The notes beneath the pieces are model-generated. The model saw nothing but the letters and a program-made list of their open reading frames with translations. It made no database searches and was not told where the DNA came from. From Arenicola marina (Eukaryota > Annelida > Polychaeta > Arenicolidae), in NCBI GenBank assembly GCA_964019135.1, contig OZ025252.1, positions 45,358,959-45,422,958 of the forward strand: a stretch of DNA of 64,000 nt, read 5' to 3'. The translations under genes and the position numbers were made by a program. Of this stretch, positions 1-12,400 are shown in pieces. Position 1 is the stretch's first letter. Every line of letters starts with the position of its first letter.

Positions 1-274
1 ACATGCAACTTTAATAAATATATTGCAGTACAGTTTAGTCCTAGTTAAACAGTAAAAAACATACATTTCTGCACCGAATGAGGTGTCGACTTATATTTAT
101 CAAATAGCAAAGACTCATGAAAAAAAAGACATAAATTATAGTAATGGACACGTGTCAACACAAGACACATTGTCCACACAGTGTCCCTTAAAATGTTCAC
201 AAGACACACTGGTGGATACACACATGATATATCTAGGCCTGGCGTCTCTTGCCGGCTTTGGCCGCCCCACTCAC
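1..274 (-). other. RBM25: RBM25 intron 17 (partial)
   Basis: Sequence 3' of the last visible RBM25 exon. A short AC-rich patch near 150-220 (variants of ACAAGACACA) is the only structure seen; no exon encoding the rest of the PWI domain is recognisable here. Confidence 0.5.
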
Positions 275-421
275 CATGGCGACGTCGCCCAGGATGCGGT
301 CCGGCGAGCTGTTGGCCATGACCTTCTGGCAGATGAAGTCGGTCAGCGTGGGTTCCTCCTCGCCGATGTACTCCACGATCTTCTTGTTGACCCAGGGCTT
401 GATGCGGCGGTCCATCAGCGT
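275..421 (-). CDS. RBM25: RBM25 exon 17, start of PWI domain
   Basis: Residues 831-879: TLMDRRIKPWVNKKIVEYIG, EEEPTLTDFICQKVMANSSP and DRILGDVAM. PW-I is visible in IKPWVNKKI. The open frame continues to a stop at 233, but that tail (SGAAKAGKRRQA) is not PWI-like, and the junction GCCATG^GTGAGTGG is a consensus donor, so the rest of the domain lies in an exon outside the window. Confidence 0.92.
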
Positions 422-3400
422 CTGTCAGGGAGACACGGCACAGTCATATCTCTCCGCCAGACATATCACTCCGCCAGACATATCACTCCGCCAGACATAT
501 CACTCCGCCAGGCATATCACTCCGCCAGACATATCACTCCGCCAGGCGTATCACTCCGCCAGGCGTATCACTCCGCTAGGCATATGACTCCGCCAGGCAC
601 ATCACGGTTATATGACTCCGCCAGGAATATCACTCCGTCAGGCACATCACAGGTGTATCCCTCCGCCAGACAAATCACGGTTATATCCCTCCGCCAGACA
701 CATCACGGTTATATCCCTCCGCCAGATCAGCCCGCTTTTATCCATTCACCAGACCCAGCACAAACACGACCATATGAGCCAAAAACTAGCCTGAAGAGGT
801 GTCAATATTATTGCATTATTTGTGTAAGCATATAACAAAATATGAGATGTCTTGTGCTGCTCATATTTGAAGTAATGTGGTTGAATACTTTGAAATCCCC
901 AACTAAATACTAAATTGTGATAGTGGGTGGGAATATTCGACCTCATCTTCCAAAACAAAAAACCAAAAAGGTAAAAGTCCTCACCAGACGGAGACGCCAG
1001 TGAAACAGGTTTCGTAATTTTCGGTACGGACACACTTTGTTTCATCAATATATCATACTAACCAAGACGTGCGTGACAATGGAGCCCCTACCAACCAACA
1101 GGCACGTGACAACGAGGCCCTTAGCAACAAAGGCGGCGTGACCTTAACATTATCCAAGAACAGGCTTTTCATGTACCGATATATGTGATCAAACTTGCAT
1201 ATTTTGTTCTACATCGTTAACATTTTGCTTTTCATTTTTTTGAGGAAGCCCTATGTTCCTAGCGTACGCTATTTTCGGGGTATCCTGGTTAAATAAATTA
1301 CGGTTTAAACCAACCCATATGGGCGTGAGAAAGAAATTGCCGGACTGACCGTGTCGACCATGGTCCAGTCCAGTTCGTAGGCGAACAGCTCCTCCTTGGC
1401 CGTCGGAATCTTCTCGATGAGGTTCTTGATGGAGCGTCGCTTCTCCTCGGCGGTCGTGGGTTTGGAGGAGGCGAGGAGGGACAGGCGCTCCTCCTCGGAG
1501 TAGTCGAGAGGCACGAGCTTGCGGCGCCGCGCGGACCCGTCGTCCTCCTCCTCCTGGTTGAACACGTCGCCCACCGTCAGCCGCTTGCGCCGCGCGGCCG
1601 CCGCGGCGCTACCCGAGTCGGCGGGACTGTCCGGGGCGCCACCTGGCGAATGGACGCACCAAAGTCAATATACGTGTACCACGACATTAAAAACTAACTC
1701 TAGGGAGAACCGATAATTAGGCAAATGTAATATGTAATGATGCCATCAAAAAGCTATTATGTATATTATAGTTGGTTAGAATGATAATTTAAAAATATAT
1801 GACAGCTGACTTGTTAATGGGGTTTAGTAAGTTATGGCGCCCCCCTCCCCTCCCCCCCTCTCCTTCATCTTGTTGTCGCCCTTCTGCTTAATTGTGAAAA
1901 AGAGGTAATCACATACTGAATTATGATTGGTCGTTGCGTTCCAACCACATTGCGACCCCCCCCCACCACTCCGTGTCTCGCCATGGCGTATGTACACGTG
2001 GCCAGTACTAGGGGGCGTCACCCGCGTCCCCAGGGGGCGCCACCCGTGCCCCAGGGGGCGTCACCCGTGTCCCCAGGGGGCGCGACACGATGTCCCCAGG
2101 GGGCGCCACCCGTGTCCCCCATGGGGCGCCACCCGTGTCCTCCAGGGGGCGCCATACGTACCTAGCTTGAGGCCGCCGAAGCCGATGCGGGAGCGGTGCT
2201 GGTCCTCGCGGGTGGCCGGGCCGATGAACTGCTGCGAGGAGCTGTCGTCCGCGCCGGACATGCCCCCGCCAGCCCCGACCGGCATGCTGTCTCCGTCAGA
2301 CACGTCCGGACTGCTCATCGTCGACACCGAGTTGGACAGGTCCGGGTGCTGCTGCTGGTGAGGCTGCAGGCCGGGGGCAGCCCTCCCCCCGCCGCCGCCA
2401 GCCGCCCTCTCGGACCGCTCCAATGTCGAAGTCTCCATCGCCACCCGCTCCGCACTAGCCCAGTCCATTCCGGCGCGGTCTAACCGGTCGGTGCGGTCCA
2501 TGGCCGCCCCCCTGTCTACCCCTGACCGGTCCAGTGCCCGGTCCATGCCCATTCCCCTGTCCACCGCTGCCCGCTCGGCCGTCCGGTCCGCCACCCCCGC
2601 GCCCGGGACCCCCGCGCCCGGGACCCCCGCCGCCCCGCGGTAGGCGTGGTAGGCGTCGTGGTTAGGCTGCAAGGGACTCGCGTTGTCCGATTCCGCGTCA
2701 GAGGACTCCGGCGACTTGGGTCCCATGGCGACGGGCGGGAGGGCGGCGGGTTCCGGGGCCGCCTCCTCGGGGGCCGGGGCGGGGGCCGGCTCCGGGGAGG
2801 GGGCCAGGCGGGGCATCAGGTGCTCATCCCGCTCCTTCTCGATCTGCAAGTCAACCAACGAGAGAGATATGACCACTCCACCCGGCAGGGGGCGCTGGTG
2901 GTTGACACCCTTCACCATTACGACAGCCGTGACACCAACTCTGGCACCACACCGATACTCTCATGAATACGTAAATAACATCACAATTACAATTGATGTG
3001 ATCACAAATCACTTGGTAGTTTTATATTTCAATACCACATCATAAAATGTCAGTACCGCGTCATCATATTTCATTCGCTTTAAATTGCCCACCCACAGGG
3101 GATATCGAGAGACACGTGGGTACAGGTGTGACTCGAGTGTCGTTTCGTACCCTGGCCATCTCGGCCTCGATGTCGGGGTGACCCTCCTCCTCCAGCTTGC
3201 GGCGGATCTCCTCTAGTTCCTCCTTCTCCCGTTGGCGGTCGCGGTCGTCGGCCTCCATCTCCTTCTCGCGTTCCTTCAGGCGCCGCTGCAGCGAGCTCCC
3301 CCTGCCGGACAAAGCCGTTGGTGAGAGAATGGCTTGATCGCGCTGACAACGCCGCCTAACATCATTTACGTTTATGAGAATATTACTTCGACCTACTTGT

Positions 3401-6400
3401 ATTACACGTGTATTTAGACGTTATGATATTACCATCACTTACGTTTAATACCAGTGTATTTGAGCGCTATAATGCTTCCGCCACTTACGTTTAATACCAG
3501 TGTATTTGAGCGCTATAATGCTTCCACCACTTACGTTTAATACCCGTGTATTTGAGTGCTATAATGCTTCCACCACTTACGTTTAATACCCGTGTATTTG
3601 AGCGCTATAATGCTTCCGCCACTTACGTTTAATACCCGTGTATTTGAGAGCTATAATGCTTCCACCACTTACGTTTTTTACTCGTGTATTTGAGCGCTAT
3701 AATGCTTCCGCCACTTACGTTTAATACCAGTGTATTTGAGAGCTATAATGCTTCCACCACTTACTTGTAGTACTTGGGGTCATCTCGCTCGTCGTCATAG
3801 TCTTCAAGGAACTCCTTCAGCCGCCTCGCCTCCCGGGCCTGAAGCGAGCAAGGCAGACTATCAATGGACTCCTCACACAAACTGCTGCAGCCCACAATAA
3901 TAGTCCAGGACAACATCTACATCAGTGCCTCATTGACAGGTGAACATGTTTGAACTGTGAGCGAGTCTGATCTGTGAACCACATACCGTGTCGCTTGGTC
4001 AGTCAGTCCAAACAAAACCTGAATACAGATCCCTTATCACTGGAGTTGGTGATAACATACAACCCAGACTCTTCTGCATTTAATAAACCAATACGTTCAA
4101 GTGAGCGTTGCAGTGTGTGTACAGACAAGGTTACTGTGTACACGGTGTGTACAGACAGGGTTACTGTACACTGTGTGTACAGGCAGGGTTACTGTCTACG
4201 GACAGGGTTACTGTGTACACTGTGTCTACAGACATGGATACTGTGTACAGTGTGTGCACAGACAAGGTTACTGTGTGTACAGACAGGGTTACTGTATACA
4301 GACAGGGTTACTGTACACTGTGTGTACATGCAGGGTTACTGTGTACACGGTGTGTACAGACAGGGTTACTGTGTGTACAGACAGGGTTACTGTGCACACT
4401 GTGTGTACAGACCAGGTTACTGTGTGCACGACCAGGGATACTGTGTACAGTGTGTGTACAGACAGGGTTACTGTCTACAGACAGGGTAAGTGCGTACAGT
4501 GTGCGTACAGTGTGTGTACAGACAGGGTTACTGTGTACACTGTGTGTACAGACAGGGTTACTGTGTACACTGTGTGTACAGACAGGGTTAGTGTGTGTAC
4601 TGACGGGGTTACTGTGTGTACTGACGGGGTTACTGTGTGTACAGACAGGGTTACTGTGTGTACTGACAGGGTTACTGTGTGTACAGACAGGGTTACTGTG
4701 TGTACTGACGGGGTTACTGTGTGTACAGACAGGGTTACTGTGTACAGTGTGTGTACAGACAGGGTTACTGTCTACAGACAGGGTAAGTGCGTACAGTGTG
4801 CGTACAGTGTGTGTACAGACAGGGTTACTGTGTACACTGTGTGTACAGACAGGGTTAGTGTGTGTACTGACGGGGTTACTGTGTGTACTGACGGGGTTAC
4901 TGTGTGTACAGACAGGGTTACTGTGTACTGACAGGGTTACTGTGTGTACAGACAGGGTTACTGTGTGTACTGACGGGGTTACTGTGTGTACAGACAGGGT
5001 TACTGTGCACAGTGTGTGTACAGACAGGGTTAGTGTACACAGTGTGTGTACAGACAGGGTTAGTGTACACTGTATCTACAGACAGGGTAACTGTGTGCAC
5101 TGTGTGTACAGACAGGGTTACTGTGTGTACAGACAAGGTTACTGTGTGTACTGACAGGGTTACTGTGTGTACAGACAGGGTTACTGTGTGTACTGACAGG
5201 GTTACTGTGTGTACAGACAGGGTTAGTGTGTACAGTGTGTGTACAGACAGGGTTAGTGTACACTGTGCACACAGGATTACTCTACCTCCTCCTGACGGCG
5301 ATCAGCCTCTCTCGCCAGCTCCTTCTCCAAGTCTCGAGACTTCTTCCGCTCACGTGCCTCCCACTTCTTCAGCAGCTATAACACAGGGATACAGTTGTCA
5401 CCGTTAATAGTCTCCATGGCAACTGGCCGAATAATCGTCAACGATAGACAGCACATTGCTTATTATTTAAAATTAATAAGCTGTTGAAGCAACTAAATGC
5501 AAAACTAGAATCTAAGTGTATCACAAATATTGCATTTTGCTAAAACCTTTTTTCAAACATTGAGCCGACAAACTATCTTGTCCTGAGCGATCGCCCCGGA
5601 GGTCCGTCCCACTGAGGGTCCCATGGCAGCCGGCCGGTCCCCCCACTCACCTGACCTCAGAGGTCCCACGGCAGCCGGCCGGTCCCCCCACTCACCTGAC
5701 CCCAGAGGTCCCATGGCAGCCGGCCCGTCCCCCCACTCACCTGACCTCAGAGGTCCCCTGGCAGCCGGCCGGTCCCCCTCACCCACCTGACCCCAGAGGT
5801 CCCACGGCAGCCGGCCGGTCCCCCCCCTCACCTGACCCCAGAGGTCCCACTGAGGGTCCCACGGCAGCCGGCCCGTCCCCCTCACCCACCTGACCCCAGA
5901 GGTCCCACTGAGGGTCCCACCACAGCCGGCCCGTCCCCCTCACTCACCTAACCCCAGAGGTCCCACGGCAGCCGGCCGGTCCCCCCACTCACCTGACCCC
6001 AGAGATCCCACTGAGGGTCCCACGGCAGCCGGCCCGTCCCCCTCACTCACCTGACCCCAGAGGTCCCACTGAGGGTCCCACGGCAGCCGGCCCGTCCCCC
6101 TCACTCACCTGACCCCAGAGGTCCCACGGCAGCCGACCCGTCCCCCCACTCACCTGACCCCAGAGGTCCCACTGAGGGTCCCACGGCAGCCGGCCCGTCC
6201 CCCTCACTCACCTGACCCCAGAGGTCCCACGGCAGCCGGCCGGTCCCCCCACTCACCTGACCCCAGAGGTCCCACTGAGGGTCCCACGGCAGCCGGCCCG
6301 TCCACCTCACTCACCTGACCCCAGAGGTCCCACTGAGGGTCCCACGGCAACCGGCCCGTCCCCCTCACTCACCTGACCCCAGAGGTCCCACGGCAGCCGA

Positions 6401-9400
6401 CCCGTCCCCCCACTCACCTGACCCCAGAGGTCCCACTGAGGGTCCCACGGCAGCCGGCCCGTCCCCTCCACTCACCTGACACCAGAGGTCCCACTGAGGG
6501 TCCCACGGCAGCCGGCCCGTCCCTCTCACTCACCTGACCCCAGAGGTCCCACTGAGGGTCCCACGGCAGCCGGCCCGTCCCCCTCACTCATCTGACCCCA
6601 GAGGTCCCACTGAGGGTCCCACCACAGCCGGCTCGTCCCCCTCACTCACCTGACCCCAGAGGTCCCACGATAGCCGGCCCGACCCCCTCACTCACCTGAC
6701 CCCAGAGGTCCCACGGCAGCCGGCCAGTCCCCCTCACTCACCTGACCCCAGAGGTCCCACGGCAGCCGGCCCGACCCCCTCACTCACCTGACCCCAGAGG
6801 TCCCACGGCAGCCGGCCCGACCCCCTCACTCACCTGACCCCAGAGGTCCCACGGCAGCCGGCCGGTCCCCCTTACTCACCTGACCCCAGAGGTCCCACTG
6901 CCCACTGAGGGACCCACGGCAGCCAACCGGTTCCGCCCCTGCCCCCCCCCCCGCCCCCCCACCAATCAAGCGACGCTAGAGGTGTGCCACTGAGGGCCGA
7001 CTCTTGAGCGTCTCCCACAAGGTCACTGACCTCCTGGTAGGCGTTCTCCTTCTCCTTGAGCTTCCGCTCCAGTCTCCGTCTCTCGTAGACCTCCTCCTCG
7101 TCCTCCTCTTCTCGCTCTCGCTCCCTGTAACCACGTGACATCAACATGCTTTCATATCACACAACTGGTGACCTACATTTGTCATAAAAACTATTTTTAT
7201 GACTAATCACTCAACGTTTAGAAACTATTGAAATTAATTGCAAATAATTGACCACTTTACATGAACATTACATTCTGGTTACTATGGGTCCACACCACGA
7301 CCGGCAGTAATATGAAGTAATACATACTGAACTATTTCACTCCTTTTTAAAAATGTTAACTACGCGCCTTCTGAGGGGATGCCACTTACCTAGCTCTCTC
7401 GATTTCTCGTTCGCGGTCTCGTTCTCGCGACCTTGACCGACTGCGAGACTTCAACCTCTCTCGGTCGCGCATTTCCCGGCGTTCCCGTTCTCGTTCCTTC
7501 TCTCGTTTCCTCTCGCGCTCCCGCTCCCGTTCCCGCTCTCGCTCCTCCTCTCGCCGCCGCCGCATGTCCCTCTCGCGGTCTCGCTCCCGCTCCCGTTCCT
7601 TGACGTCATCGTCCTTCAAACAGAACCAGAGCGCCCGGCGCGTGAGACGCACGTCACAGCGGAGACAAGGGGACGGTAGAGAGCGCCATGACATGCCTGC
7701 ATACCCAAGCCCCCCCCCCCTACCCCCTCCCTCACCCCACTTCCCCCTAGGGGACCCACCGCCGATCACAACGCTTGTGTATGACCCACCCTCGGCCAGA
7801 GCAGCTGCACACCCACAAATGTACTATCCTGGTACGCCATAAAACTTACTCCAGTCGTCCTGGTCGAAACAGACATAAAGAGGTGAAAAAGTAGCAAGTA
7901 TATACTATATTTACAGGAAACACAACATTTGTCGCGCAGGCAGGACAGGGCCTTTGTTGGTGTGCAGCCCCTTACCACGAGCCACGTGGCTGCCAAATCA
8001 GAGCTAAGCAACCTTTGCAAGACAACTTTACTGCCATCAAATTATATAGCAAGCATTCAATGACGTCACATGATGACGTCACACTGAGCCAACATATGAC
8101 GTCATTGAATGCTATGAATCCAGACTGCTGACTACACTATGTGCCGTGGCGGCGTCGGATAGCACATGAAACCTGTACTACCGATGGCATACCGGCCCTC
8201 ATCAACCACAGACGGGTCTACTCGACTGCAGCGGTAGTGCTAGGAGTACGAATGCCACGTGGCTTTGTGGTAAAATGGCCGCCGTGTTTAGCGCCAGCAC
8301 GACCAGGAATCTGAGCTTCCAGCTAGGATACCTCAACTCATTCACAATGAGGACCGCTAGACGGCGCTGCCTGTTCCCTTGCTGGCGGTGGAGATTGCCT
8401 CCCATTGTTCATCAACCAAACAGAACCCCGACAATAATATGATCACCAACATCTAAACGGATATAGATCTTAAAGACGTTAACAGACACCACGTAATGTG
8501 AGAATAAAACACTTTGGCTCACGCTCGAAGTCACTTCGCTCTTACTCCTTGCGGGTTCTCCCGGCGGCTAAGGCCAGTGAGTAGCACCCCCTCTAGCGGC
8601 CAGAAGGGGTACTCACTGACGTCTGCAACTTCAAACACAAAGCTTCCCACATCGTTAGGCGTTCCCGCTCATTGCCTTACCTAGCGTCACTACCCAACAG
8701 AAACAGACCATCGCGGATACACGGGCTTCCCATACCTCGTTTGAATTACATCAAAGTTCCGTGGATAACCATAAAAAACAATTTAAAAAGGACGAATTTG
8801 TCCATAATTGTCTGGTTGTCAAAATGACCCATTCTAAGGCAACACCATTTATTTTATGTTCAGTGTTTACAATGTGCTCACATGCACAATAGCAATACAT
8901 CGGAACGTGCGATACGTGCGTGCAAACAACTATCTGCTATATCTTATTCAAGTCCAATTGTCACATTTAAGATTATTAATCACAGAAAACCTTTATATAT
9001 AATATTGATCCACCTTTATTTATCTCAGGATACCCCGCACTGATGTGGACATAGAGAGCCTATATATATCTCTTCTCACTACCGGTTTGATACCGAATCG
9101 TCGGAGGTGCAGCTGACCACGGCAAGGCCGTCTACGTCGAGTATGTAGCCCACAGCATATATATATAGACCATAACCAGCCAACAGGCCTACAGCACACT
9201 TTAAAAACTCTGTGGGGAGGCAACCTCGCAGCGCTTTACGCCTTAAGGATCTAAATTGGTGAGCTGCAGTTCAAGGTATGAAAGTAATACATGGGTAAAA
9301 AGTATTCGGTAAAAATGAAATGTAAATATCACTCACCTTCGAGGAATACAGCTACCACAAGTGACAAATGATGTGTGGGCTAATGAATAGTAGATTGCAC

Positions 9401-12400
9401 TTACCTCAAATGTGTGCTTCACAAGCTCCTGGTAGTGTCCTTATTAACCACAGATTCACAAGAGGACAAGAAACAATAACACCTGATCTCCTTATTAGAT
9501 GGGAGAGAAGTGCAGAAGGGGAAGGAAGGGATGAGACACCGGGGGTTTATATTTAGGCTATTTAGCAATGGCTACTTTTATGCAATTTGTTCAATGCGAA
9601 TTCATCCTATGATGGTGAGGAAGAAAGTTTAACCAATCATCTGGACAAGATATATTTCCTCTTTTACATTCGCTGCATATAAATGTAGGTAAACTTTATT
9701 GCTAATCAACAAAGCACTAATGCAAGTTAGTTACAACGGAGTAACGTCCCAGTAGTTGTCGGCAGCTCTTAACTTGTGGGTTCTGAGGGGATACTGGCTG
9801 AAGCAGTCCCTGCCTACTTCCACATACAAACACTAGGACCACGGGTAGAGCGAGGGACTACTGCAAACACGTGATGTACATACCCGGAAGCTCCTCTTCT
9901 GAGCGGCCATGCTAAACGTTCTAAATTTGCCAAGTTTCAAAAACAAACACTTACCACCTAAGGCAGATAAAGAAAGAACACATCCTATTCATTTCGTGGT
10001 GTTGAAGTGGAGTGGCTTATCCCGAACAGATCTATTAATTCATTCAGGGTAATGAAACACGTGTTAATGTCATGGCGGGACAAGAGAGATCTTCAAAACA
10101 AGGTCAATTTCAAAGAGTTCTTTTTCCCGAAATCTATCTATAGCATTATAATGAATAACGACTATAAACCAAGACGGGTTATCTCGGCATATAACGATTT
10201 CCAAGACATTCACTAGGTACGCAGAAGGCTCATGTTCGGAGAGCAGTGCCACTCGTTGGATGCTGAATTCGATTTTTGCGAAAATTTATGTCCCAAATGT
10301 TTTGGTTTTTGCATTTGCATTCATATTCAGTTGTCCAAGATTTCTTAACTTTCCATTGGGGATTTCTTTTTAGCTAACTGTCCGCTGAATAAAACTGTAC
10401 CTTATGTGCGTCTCGGAAGCTTCTAATTTCTCTGTTGATCAGGTCCAACTTCTCCCCCTCGATTTCCATATTGTCCAAGCTCTGCAGGATACAACGAGGT
10501 CACAGTTAATGACTGACAGTGAGAAAGACAACACGTGCTTGAGGACCAACGGTGATTGACTGTTACAACTTGACGCCACATTATGTTTTTTTTATTTTTA
10601 TACATACAGTTATCAACAGATACAATTAGCCCCATGGTATGAGGGGATCATACCTCGTCCTTTTCTTTCAATTTTTCCTTGTGTTTCCGTTTCTTATCCT
10701 TTTCTTCTTGTGATGGTTCTGCGAAAAAAAACGACGTACACATGAGATTGTTGACATCCACAGGACCCCACGCCGCCCTCACACCCCACCCACCCACCCA
10801 CCCTTACTGGCACTGACCTGGGGGCGGACTCTTGGCCATGTCCTGGGCGTACTCCCGCATGATGGCGTCCAGGCCGGCACTGCCCACGCCGCCCTCACAC
10901 CCCACCCACCCACCCACCCTTACTGGCACTGACCTGGGGGCGGACTCTTGGCCATGTCCTGGGCGTACTCCCGCATGATGGCGTCCAGGCCGGCACTGCC
11001 CACGCCGCCCTCACACCCATCCACCCTTACTGGCACTGACCTGGGGGCGGACTCTTGGCCATGTCCTGGGCGTACTCCCGCATGAATGCGTCCAGGCCGG
11101 CACTGCCCACGCCGCCCTCACACCCCACCCACCCACCCACCCTTACTGGCACTGACCTGGGGGCGGACTCCTGGCCATGTCCTGGGCGTACTCCCGCATA
11201 ATGGCGTCCAGGCCGGCAGTGGCCACACCGCCCTCACACCCCACCCACCCACCCACCCTTACTGGGACTGACCTGGGGGCGGACTCTTGGCCATGTCCTG
11301 GGCGTACTCCCGCATAATGGCGTCCAGGCCGGCACTGCCCACGCCGCCCTCACACCCCACCCACCCACCCACCCTTACTGGCACTGACCTGGGGGCGGAC
11401 TCTTGGCCATGTCCTGGGTGTACTCCCGCATGATGGCGTCCAGGCCGGCAGTGGCCACACCGCCCTCACACCCCACCCACCCACCCACCCTTACTGGCAC
11501 TGACCTGGGGGCGGACTCTTGGCCATGTCCTGGGCGTACTCCCGCATGATGGCGTCCAGGCCGGCAGTGGCCACACCGCCCTCACACCCCACCCACCCAC
11601 CCACCCTTACTGGCACTGACCTGGGGGCGGACTCTTGGCCATGTCCTGGGCGTACTCCCGCATGATGGCGTCCAGGCCGGCAGTGGCCACACCGCCCTCA
11701 CACCCCACCCACCCACCCACCCTTACTGGCACTGACCTGGGGGCGGACTCTTGGCCATGTCCTGGGCGTACTCCCGCATGATGGCGTCCAGGCCGGCACT
11801 GCCCACGCCGCCCTCACACCCATCCACCCTTACTGGCACTGACCTGGGGGCGGACTCTTGGCCATGTCCTGGGCGTACTCCCGCATGAATGCGTCCAGGC
11901 CGGCACTGCCCACGCCGCCCTCACACCCCACCCACCCACCCACCCTTACTGGCACTGACCTGGGGGCGGACTCTTGGCCATGTCCTGGGCGTACTCCCGC
12001 ATAATGGCGTCCAGGCCGGCAGTGGCCACACCGCCCTCACACCCCACCCACCCACCCACCCTTACTGGGACTGACCTGGGGGCGGACTCTTGGCCATGTC
12101 CTGGGCGTACTCCCGCATAATGGCGTCCAGGCCGGCACTGCCCACGCCGCCCTCACACCCCACCCACCCACCCACCCTTACTGGCACTGACCTGGGGGCG
12201 GACTCTTGGCCATGTCCTGGGTGTACTCCCGCATGATGGCGTCCAGGCCGGCAGTGGCCACACCGCCCTCACACCCCACCCACCCACCCACCCTTACTGG
12301 CACTGACCTGGGGGCGGACTCTTGGCCATGTCCTGGGCGTACTCCCGCATGATGGCGTCCAGGCCGGCAGTGGCCACACCGCCCTCACACCCCACCCACC

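Noticed and set aside
233-274. End of the RBM25 ORF (SGAAKAGKRRQA, stop) as the true C-terminus
   Set aside because: The tail is not PWI-like and a consensus donor lies exactly where homology stops; the domain continues outside the window.
83-835. 250-aa plus-strand ORF with ISLRQTYHSARHITPP repeats
   Set aside because: Translation of the 17-bp minisatellite and the antisense of RBM25 exon 17.
2646-3045. Plus-strand ORFs of 106 and 120 aa over the GC-rich RBM25 exon 15
   Set aside because: Antisense shadows of a strongly conserved coding exon.
4101-5407. Long ORFs (up to 348 aa) of repeated VCTDRVTV / CVQTGLLC type on both strands
   Set aside because: They read through a 20/30-bp minisatellite in all frames; no start context, domain or splice support.
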